A DNA stretch of 64,000 nt from Guadua angustifolia (lineage: Eukaryota > Streptophyta > Magnoliopsida > Poales > Poaceae), in contig CM070501.1 in the NCBI GenBank assembly GCA_036346375.1, forward strand, positions 37,902,539-37,966,538. Direction: 5' to 3'. The notes beneath the pieces were generated by a model, which searched no databases, was not told the DNA's origin, and worked only from the letters and a program-made list of their open reading frames with translations. Positions 56,134 through 64,000 of the stretch are shown here, in pieces. Every line of letters starts with the position of its first letter. The stretch's first letter is position 1. A program made the translations under genes and the position numbers.

Positions 56134-56952
56134 TTATTCTCCATTTTGTAGTAGTGTCTTGATAATTTCTTCTAAAGCTTCTCTTTGGTAATGTGGAACT
56201 CTGTATGGTCTTAAATTGGGTGGTTCACCACCATGCTTCAAATGAATAACATGGTCACACGACCTCTTGGGAGGTAATTCAGTCCTTTCCTCAAAAACTG
56301 AACTGTATCTGGTCAGGATAGCTAATATTTCAGGAGGAACTGGTATTTCATCATTTTCTGATTGATTCTCCACCGCCTTGATTTGAAGAAAACACCCATT
56401 CACTCCTTTAGGTATCATTTTCTTTAACTGATGAAGAGTAATAACAAATGGCTCTGAGGGTTGTGTGTAATCTTCAAACTGAATTACCTGATTGCCTTTT
56501 TGGATAGTCAATATCATCTTCTTAAGGTCGAGGGTGATTGGGCTGTGCTCATAGATCCAATCTGCTCCCAAAATCATGTCATTATTACCCAATTTGAGCA
56601 ACTTAAAGCTGGATCTGAAAGGTACATTTTGAATGCTATATTGAAGAAAGTCTGTCTTCGCATTAGAAATCAGCTCACCCCCTCCAGCCATCCTTACTCT
56701 TTTCCCATTGTTAAACTTCAAAGCATAACCATTCTTCACAGCATATTCATAATCTATGAATGAATCAGTACTCCCACTGTCTACTAAAGCACTTGCTTTG
56801 TGAGGGCCAATACATACCAGTAGAGTGAAAGTAATTGGACTTGAGCTGCCATGTACTGCATGAGATGAAATATTCATTATCTGTTCCTCTGCATTTGTCT
56901 GATTATCAACATGAGGGCTTCCAGGTGCAGTTACAAAACCAAGCTCCACCAC
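56134..56952 (-). pseudogene. Gypsy aspartic protease and reverse-transcriptase N-terminus
   Basis: The protease active site ALVDSGSTDSFID is followed by the ILGADWIYEHSPITLD block. The linker then enters reverse transcriptase (DHVIHLKHGGEPPNLRPYR). It ends at a frameshift before the palm. Confidence 0.85.
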
Positions 56953-57069
56953 TTCCTCTACTCCTTCACCATCTAGGGAATCTTCATCATCTATTAACAG
57001 TATAGCATGTAAAGCTTTCTTTACCTTGCATTGGAATTTGTGACCCGGTGTCCAAGGTTCCTTACAATG

Positions 57070-58361
57070 CTAGCACAACTTCTCTTTGTTATCCTGCATT
57101 GGTCCTTTTTGCTGATCAAGATTTCTTATATTGACATTCTTTTGAATATTTGTTTTTGGTAAACTAACTTGTGATTTGTTTTTAAAAAATCCTCCACTTG
57201 GATGATTTCTTTTAGCCCACATAGCCTTTTCACCCAGTTTTGCATACCAATAAGCTTCTATGAGTCCTTTAAGTTGATGACTGCTGACATCAAACTTAAT
57301 TTCATCCTTCAATCCTCAAAACAGCTTAAGAGATAATTTTCTTGAAGATACGGATGATCTCTCTTAACCAGTTCTACACAACGTTCAAATTGATCAATAT
57401 ACTTGCTTAAATTGTTGACATGTATGAGGTTCTGCAACCTCTCCACTGCTTCATGTGCATTGGCTTCGAAAAATCTGTCACATAAGAGAGCACTGAATTG
57501 TGACCATGATAACTGCTGCCAAGACAAGCCAATGCCCTTGAACCATGTCTGAGCCCTTCCCATTAGATGGCCCGAAGCCAGATTTACCCATTGCTCAACT
57601 GGGGTGCCTGCCATCTCAAAAAACTTCTCACATAATTCTATCCAGCTCACAGGATTATCACCATCAAACAAAATCAATTCCAAATTTGGCCCCTTAATCA
57701 CCGCTTCAGCATAATGATGCATCTGATGATTCTCTCCGAGAGATATGTTCCTTTGTGCATAAAAAAGATGAACTCCTGGTGAAGATGCAAGTCTGTAATA
57801 AGAAACCCCAGGAAGATTACCTTGTCCAAAGATTGGATGATGATACACTGGTGTTTGAGAATGATAGTTAAACTGACCCATCCCAGATGGTTGATGATTA
57901 CTAGCCCAAATTTGCAAGACAGCGCTAGATTGAGAAGTCATAAGATGTGACGGTATAGGAACAAAATTTAAAGGGGTGCCAAAACCTCCTGAATCCCTAG
58001 GATTACCAGGAACTGAAGTTCTCATCGCCGGAGAGAAAACGGGTACTTGACTGCTAGTAATTATCTGTAGCTCAGGTATTAAGGATGCATTGATGCTTAC
58101 TTGAGGTAAGTTGGGAGGGGTAGCATGAAACCCAGAAATATATTGTTCCTGAGTCATACCTTCTTCCATATTTGCTGCAATCGACATCCCTCCTCTAGCC
58201 GTTCCTATTTGGCCAGATAGGTTTCTTAATAAAGCTTTCATTTCCACCATATCAGCACTAAATCCTTCCAACTTTTCCTGAATCTTTCCAATCTCTACCC
58301 TGTTTTCCATCTCCAATCTATCTGCCACTCCTTCCTCTCGAACTTGACTTCCTGATGACAT
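57070..58361 (-). pseudogene. Gypsy gag in two broken pieces
   Basis: The first frame (57309-58361, 350 codons) has a coiled-coil start, a Pro/Ser-rich linker and the retrotransposon gag domain (FDGDNPVSWIELCEKFFEMA, then ASGHLMGRAQTWFKGI). A stop and shift near 57310 lead to a second piece (57070-57312) with the gag C-terminus. The zinc knuckle just after is interrupted by a stop within its first cysteine pair. Confidence 0.82.
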
Positions 58362-58448
58362 TTACCCCTTTAAAATGCCCAGATAGAGGGATTTTACGGA
58401 GAACCCAACCTCTTTCCAGAAATCTTGATTTCACTTTCAAGAACCGAT

Positions 58449-58462
58449 TGCTCTGATACTAA
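58449..58462 (-). promoter_or_regulatory. Primer-binding site of the gypsy element
   Basis: Read on the minus strand TTAGTATCAGAGC follows the 5' LTR (if it ends at 58465) by two or three bases. It differs from the initiator tRNA-Met complement TGGTATCAGAGC by one base. Confidence 0.6.
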
Positions 58463-58464
58463 TT

Positions 58465-58829
58465 TGTCAGAACTCCAGAGAAAACCGAACTGCAATATTA
58501 CACTACGAAAGACTAACAAGAATGGAATCCCAAAAGTGCCTTCTCTTTCTCATTCTTATGCTTAAAAGCAACAGGGACAAGAAGTTTGTTACAATGTCGG
58601 TAAAAGCAAGATTCTGAAGTAAATTCAAATTAACCACAGTAAACGAGAACACCGTTCAAGCTACAATAAACTAACTAGCTAAAGATAGCCGTCGGATGCT
58701 CCTTTTGACTCTTCTGAATTCTAAACCGTCCGATGCTATTACTGAAATCGGCACCAACTGAATTAAAACTCCCGCCTTCACTGTTCTTCTTTCAACTCGT
58801 CTTTACTGGTCTTCTTCAAGATTCCACCA
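58465..58829 (-). repeat. 5' LTR of the gypsy element (right end)
   Basis: It starts TGGTGGAATC on the minus strand and ends GAGTTCTGACA next to the primer-binding site. 339 bp of it match the left LTR; the last 26 bp have no clear counterpart there. Confidence 0.8.
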
Positions 58830-60895
58830 AATATGATATGTTCTCGGCCGGGATCCCAGCCCATTCCCGAGGGTGAAAATCCACCGGGCTAATTTCCCTA
58901 GGCTGGATGAATGCGTGTTTGGTGCCCATCATGCGAGGAAATTTCGGCCCATTCCACGCCAATTCCGCGGGCGAAAAACCCTCGTCTCCTCGCGCCGGCC
59001 TAGGTTTCCCGTCCTCTCGCGAGTCGCGACGGCGCCTCGTGCTCTCGCAGTCTCGCGACCTCGCCTCCTCCGTTCGCGTTTCCTCTCTCGTGACGGCGCT
59101 TGTCCTCTCGCGACGTCGCCTCCCCTATCGCGAGCGTCGCCTCCGCTCGCGTCGACTCCTCGCGAGCGTCGCCTCCGCCCGCGTCGACTCCTCTTGCGAC
59201 GGCACCTCCGCCCGCGTCGCCTCCTTTCAGGATCTCGACGACGCGACAGCGCCTCTCCCCTTGCGACTCTCCTCATCGCCGCCCCCCGCGACTCCACCTA
59301 CAACTCTGGTGACATCTCCTGCTACTCCTGCTACCCCACGCCGCGTCTCCTCGGTTAGCTCGTCCTCTTCCTCTTCCCAGTCTCTCTTCCTCTCGCTAGG
59401 TTTCATTGACCCCTTTTTCTCATAGATGTGGTGCATAGGAGGGGGTTGCTATTGGTGAAGATTTGTGTTGAGGCGCGAGAGAAGGTGGAGGAAGGAACTG
59501 CCAGCTCAGGTTTGTCTCCTCACTTGTTTCGTTGCTCCTTGTCATTCTGGGGTTTCATTTTTCTCTCTTTCTCAGATCTGTTGTACCTAGTCTTGTTCAA
59601 CCCGATGCTGCAGTTTTGTAGAGGTGATGCTGCTCACGTTCTTTACTAAGCCCTATTTTGCAAGGTATGATTTTGTTAGTAAACCCTACTGTTTGCTTGT
59701 GTGATCTTAATCAAATTACAACCCATATAGGAGGAATGCTGGTTTACCTTAATCAAATGACAAAATTATGGTTAACATATAATTCCATTGTGATACAAAA
59801 TTATTGTGCTCTACAGATTATTGCAAGCTCCATGTTGAGTAAGCATATACAAGAACAAGGATGAAATAATTGTGTTCGTAAGTGTGCAAATTTGGTTAGA
59901 TCATTGAAATAGTCCTGAACATACAAGTTTTTTGCTCAAGTTAACCAAAACAAACTGGTTAAGAATTTGCTATTGGATCCCGAACACAGAAGTATCGGTG
60001 TCACCGCCATTACTTTACTGGCCACCTCTTATAGCTACAGTATTTTTCTCTAACCTTGGTTTCGAGCAAATCCATGGGTGTCACCGAAGATGATACATGG
60101 TGGTTCCACCCCAGATTAAATCTAGTTAGGGGATGCATCTAGCAGTTTTTTCCGGTTAAAATGAACTGTTGATATTTTCTTTCTGATTGTGCTAATCGAA
60201 GATGATACCTGCTATTTGACTTGAAGTTGCTGTAGCTCGGAAATGCTTTCTCCGTAATTTATCAGCCTTTGACCTTCAGTTGTTTATGTATAATCTCTGA
60301 CTTCTAACTCATTCTCTAGTTTCTTTTTTTTTTTGTTTAGTTTGACTTTTTGGATTTATTGATGCATGTGAATTCTTTAAAGTATGTTACATGTTAATCT
60401 GCTTTTAGTCATCTCACTTGGGGGTATTTTCGTAGTGCTGAAATGTTGGTGGGCTTTGGGATGGCAAAGATCATTCTAAGTCTTGGTAGTCTGTATTTCA
60501 CACAAATTCTACTTGTAAGATTAAAAATAGCTGCTGTACCTGTTGTTATGTGTGTTGTATTTTCATGATAATAGCATAATTGTGGGAGAAAGATAATTTA
60601 ATTGGTAAGCTGACCATAATAACACTGATACAGTTACACATCCAAAATTGTCCTTTAAATTCATAAGATTTGTAGAATGTTTGCTCTGAAGGACATTCTG
60701 AAAGAAAAAATGAGATATTTAAGTTAAAGTCAGACTGTAAGAATTCAGTTAGCAGATTTACTGTCTTTGTGGCTATCATCTTGGCAATAACCTGGCAGTT
60801 GTGAAATTTATTTCCTTTGCATCATATGCAGTTTTAGCATGGGCTTACTCAGTATATGCAGTTTGTAGCCTACAATGAATACAAACACAAATCTC
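58830..60895. other. Intergenic DNA with a GC-rich Arg/Ser-coding-like block
   Basis: 58880-59420 is GC- and CT-rich, with open frames in several phases that encode Arg/Ser/Pro low-complexity sequence. It resembles a plant leader or first exon (ending in CTCTCTTCCTCTCGC) but no domain is recognisable. 59420-60895 shows nothing beyond short unsupported frames. Confidence 0.4.
59085..59230. repeat. Degenerate GC-rich minisatellite
   Basis: Repeated CGAGCGTCGCCTCCGC and CGCGTCGACTCCTC phrases, about 30-40 bp per unit, inside the GC-rich block. Confidence 0.6.
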
Positions 60896-60899
60896 ATGC

Positions 60900-61114
60900 A
60901 AGATATGTTACCTCTATCGAAGCTGAGGGCAGAGAAGCCTTCTCTGGTGTTATTTGCTGATCTTTGTACTTGTCACTTGCTCTATTGTCCAAAACATGTT
61001 CTTGTTGTTGCCGTCCATAAGGACGAGCACCACTACTGTGGCTTTCCCTAAAGAGGTTTGATGTGGTATCTCGGGCAAACTTTGTAACCAATGAGAATTT
61101 CTCCAAAGTTGAAT
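60900..61114 (-). pseudogene. Possible exon fragment of a TBC (Rab-GAP) protein, TBC1D15-like
   Basis: On the minus strand a frame reads LEKFSLVTKFARDTTSNLFR then ESHSSGARPYG... and ends SLPSASIE at a donor-like GAG|GTAACA near 60904. The KFSLVTKFARDTTS phrase resembles what I remember of plant TBC1D15-type Rab GTPase-activating proteins ahead of the TBC domain. No TBC catalytic exon is seen to the left. The identification rests on memory of one phrase. Confidence 0.3.
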
Positions 61115-61379
61115 CGAAAGATCACGACCTGGATCATTCGATTTGTGCTTCTTTGTTTTTTTAGTTGATACAGTAGGGTTAATTATTCTAAAAACCTGTA
61201 TACAATGTCTGGAATCATGTACTGAGTTGTGAATGCATCTTTGTTTTTATTAGCTGATGCGGTGATTGTTTTAGCTGATACGCACTATGTGGATATTACT
61301 TGTGAAGCTGTGAATGCATGTCTCCACATCATTCAACGGATATAACCATTCTTATGCAGTTTTTGATTGTCAGGGAATT

Positions 61380-61531
61380 TTATCCATGCGGCTTCCAAAT
61401 GATGTCAGGAATAAATTTCCTTTGGGGGGAATTTGACACATGGATTGAGGGGGATTCAATATACCATCAAAATCCCTCCTAGGGAAAATTTTCCCTAGGT
61501 TCTTTTCCCCTAGCATCCAAACAAGCCCTAA
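61380..61531. mobile_element. Truncated MITE forming the immediate upstream region of the coiled-coil gene
   Basis: The right end AGCATCCAAACAAGCCC, read inward as GGGCTTGTTTGGATGCT and followed by TAA, is a grass MITE terminus. No matching left end is visible, so the element is truncated or rearranged. A perfect 22-bp palindrome centred on AAAATTTT lies at 61478-61499. The element ends 30 bp before the start codon. Confidence 0.5.
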
Positions 61532-61561
61532 ACCCTCTCCCTCCTCCGCAACCCTGCTGCC

Positions 61562-64000
61562 ATGGCGGCGGAGCCGTCGGAACATGACTCGCAGGATCCC
61601 CCGACTGCCGCTGCCAGCGGCGGCGCCACGGGTGGCCCCAACCCGTGCTGCGCGAAGGTAGCCAACCCCTCCTGCTCGATCCCGTGCACCGCGTTCTGTT
61701 TCTCTGCGTTTGTTGGTTTCTGACACGCTCGTTGTGTTCCTTTTTTCCTTTTTGGTGTTTGGTCCCACAGCTGTGGAAGAAGTTCCAGAAGTTGGAGATC
61801 AGCCGGTCGGCGCTGCGGGAGGCGGTGCAGCTGCTGCAGATGGAGAACGACAAGGTGCAGAAGGAGAGGTTGGAGCTCAGCAGAGGTACCTAAACTCCCC
61901 CTAAAGGGTTCCGGGATCTGTTTATTCTGTGCCGTTTTGGCTTGTTTCTTCTGCATTGTTATTCTAACTGGGAATAGAAAAGGATAACTTGGAGTATCCA
62001 GCAACAAATGTAAATGTTTGGTTCATACGCATTAGCTTTATATAAATTATGAAACAACATTCTGATTAGTTAAGCCTTGGATTTTTTAGGGGAAGTTAAG
62101 CCATTGATTGGTGTGATATATATAGAAAGATGAATACGTTGGCCGTAATGTAAAGCAATATGTAGGATGGTAAGCAAAGTCTTTCTTCATATAAAGAAAC
62201 CAAAACCTTTATCTTTAGTTTTTTTATGAAGTATCTGATGTTATTAATTCGAAGTTAATAGCATTTTAGTAGCTTGCTACCAGGAATTTAACAGAAGGTG
62301 ACTATCCAGAGAAGATGAACCTTTCAAAGTATGTTTGTTTTCTCTTTAGTGCTTATATATTCTTTAGTAACATCCATTATTTCCTGTATAATGTGTTATC
62401 CTTGTCCATTTACAATATTGCACTTAAATGAAAATACTTAAGATTGCTGTCACTATCGTGCACTTCATCTTTCTGGTTGAGAAGCATACGGAATTCTGTA
62501 CACTTTTCATGGCTTTGTCACTTCGTCTTCAAACCTTTTGGTACACACTTGTATCATGCACTAACAGGTTGTTATTTCTGCTTTCTGGATGAGCAGTGTG
62601 CAAGGAGGAGCGCCTCCGAGGTGATTCAGCAGAAGCTGCTAGGGAAACTGAGTCTGAAGCGAGAGATATTCTAGAGAAAGAGATAATTGAATTGAAGGCA
62701 CAAAACTCGACCCTGCAGCAAACACAAAATATCTGCAAAAATGAGAACGAACTTCTACGCATCTCTGAGTTGGAGGAAGAAAATAGAAGGCTCAAACAGG
62801 TTTTAGGAGAAGAAAAGAAGAGGATTAATTCTGAAAAGAAAAAAGTCGAAGAAGAAAAGAGCAAGGCTTTAGAAATGCAGAAGTTACTGAAGTCAGAAAC
62901 GTACAAGTCTGAAGAGTATAAAAGGCTTTCTGATACAGAAAGAAAAGTAGCCAATGATTTTAGGGCATCATGTGAAAAATTGAGGAGTGAAGCAAATGAA
63001 GCCAGAGCACTGTTGGCTGCTCAGATTCAGAAAATAGAGGTAGCACACAAAAGGGCTGAAGCAGAGAAGCAGAAGACTGCCAGAGAAAAGAAACGTGCTG
63101 ATTCGGAAAAATTGTTAGCAGAAAAGAACAAAAAGCTAATTGAAGTTGAGAGGGAAAAAGTGACAGAAGAGAAGAGCCGCACTGACCATTTGTTTGCAAA
63201 GTTAGAGGAGCAGAAGAAACTGAATGAAGATTTACAAGCTAGCGTTGAAGTGGAAAGAAAGAATGCAATGTCTGAAAAAAACCGTGCAGACCATCTGTTC
63301 CGGAAGATGGAAGAGGAGAGAAAACAAAATGAATATTTACAGAGGAAGTCTGATGGATTTTGTGCTGTTAGGAATACGGTTGCTTTTGGCAAACATGGAC
63401 GACAACATGTTGATATAGTTACAGGAAATGCAAACATAAAGCTTCTCAAAGAAAAGCTTAAGCTGAAGAAAGAGCAACTAAAGCATGTTAAAAATGTATT
63501 GAAGCTAGATAAATCAAAAAATGCTTTGATAAGAAGAGAGCTTCAGCGCCTGAAACAAGACTGGATGCAGCTAATAAGCCGGTTTAACATGCTTGATGAG
63601 CACCTTGCTGCTGGTGTTGAAGGTATTCATGCCATGACAGAGGTCTGTATCTTTGTTGCTACTTGTTTTACTATCATCAGCTGTATTTATGAAGGTAATT
63701 TTAGTATAAAACTAGAAAATTGAACATGCTCAAAGCTATCATGGTAGCCAGTAATTGTAATGTACATAATTTTAAAATATTAATAAAAACAAATATTCTC
63801 TTTTAATCTGGCAATATACATATTTTGCAAATTTGTTTGTGTCATGGATTTTGTTCTGTTAGCATGCTCAGATTAGAAAAAAAACTATTTTAAAACAGAA
63901 ACCCAGGAGTAATGTTTCTCTCTTGTTCAAATTGAAGAATGGTGGATGCAAAATGTTCATAAGTGGATTTGTGAGTACTGTGGGTAAATGTTGCCTCCTC
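61562..64000 (+). CDS. MEE22: Long coiled-coil protein, MEE22/EMB1611-like, 5' part only
   Basis: Three exons in the window, 61562-61657, 61771-61885 and 62597-63642, encode the first 419 residues. The gene continues past the right edge, so the end is unknown. Residues 1-32 are low-complexity and end in NPCC. Exon 2 gives LWKKFQKLEISRSALREAVQ. Exon 3 is almost all charged heptad repeat (about residues 75-345) with internal repeats of the EEKSRTDHLFAKLEEQKK and EKNRADHLFRKMEEER type. Then come NIKLLKEKLKLKKEQLKHVK and LKQDWMQLISRFNMLDEHL. This order fits plant MEE22/EMB1611, a large coiled-coil protein needed for embryo and shoot development in Arabidopsis; its biochemical role is unclear. The third intron should start at 63643. 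Confidence 0.65.

Larger units (their letters stand above)
53137..58829 (-). mobile_element. Decayed Ty3/gypsy chromovirus-like LTR retrotransposon (Reina-like size)
   Basis: About 5.7 kb on the minus strand with short LTRs (53137-53475 and 58465/58491-58829). Gag, protease, reverse transcriptase, RNase H, integrase and a C-terminal chromodomain-like segment occur in gypsy order. Every domain boundary is broken by a stop or frameshift. The compact LTRs and chromodomain fit the Reina clade of chromoviruses; this is a judgement from layout. No matching target duplication is visible (CAAAC on the left, AATAT on the right). Confidence 0.88.

Noticed and set aside
58907..59425. 172-codon frame in the GC-rich block
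   Set aside because: Low-complexity Arg/Ser/Pro with open frames in several phases; driven by a GC-rich minisatellite.
63027..63449. 140-codon Ser/Phe-rich minus-strand frame
   Set aside because: It is the complement of the Lys/Glu-rich coiled-coil exon.

Overview
The window looks like nuclear DNA of a grass, probably a panicoid. The evidence is GC-rich first exons with AT-rich introns, GT-AG introns, a plant cytosolic tRNA-Asp, many grass-type MITEs (Tourist-like with TAA target duplications, Stowaway-like with TA), Helitron-like termini, and plant LTR retrotransposons primed by initiator tRNA-Met. No bacterial or organellar operon structure is visible. The species call is inference; no database was consulted.

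Four genes look intact or nearly so. They are an NPR1-family BTB/ankyrin salicylate co-receptor of the NPR3/4 type (11732-14989, four exons, 623 aa), an eight-exon TLC-domain membrane protein (31276-34557, 274 aa), a single-exon SAUR gene (38351-38626), and the 5' part of a long coiled-coil protein resembling MEE22/EMB1611 (61562 to beyond the right edge). A tRNA-Asp(GTC) lies at 41190-41261. A three-exon model with GRF-zinc-finger-like motifs (26075-27057) sits just downstream of a decayed MULE transposase (23630-25745) and may be transposon-associated.

The rest is mostly mobile DNA and gene debris. 1-11 kb holds MITEs, short Helitron-like elements and an island of broken minus-strand gene pieces that includes one clean exon of delta-aminolevulinate dehydratase. 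15-19.4 kb holds AT-rich repeats and two head-to-tail Helitron-like units. 19.4-28 kb holds AT-rich DNA, a regular array of 19-nt dyads, the MULE and the GRF-like gene. 29.1-29.5 kb is a 397-bp foldback element. 36 kb has a frameshifted gene fragment, 39-41 kb a perfect 19-bp inverted repeat and a histidinol-phosphate aminotransferase fragment. 41.5-53.0 kb is an 11.6-kb LTR retrotransposon with 3.3-kb LTRs and gag but no pol. 53.1-58.8 kb is a decayed minus-strand Ty3/gypsy chromovirus-like element.

The most unusual signal is inside the gag-only retrotransposon. Its internal 3' region (about 48.2-49.2 kb) carries at least eleven copies of the motif AAGTGGTAT(C), the same sequence that opens the element's own primer-binding site, plus reverse-oriented copies such as GCTCTGATACC. 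The LTRs also carry eleven copies of GCATGTGTTGC and a cluster of GGTGCTACCG/CGGTAGCACC hairpins just upstream of the TATA box.
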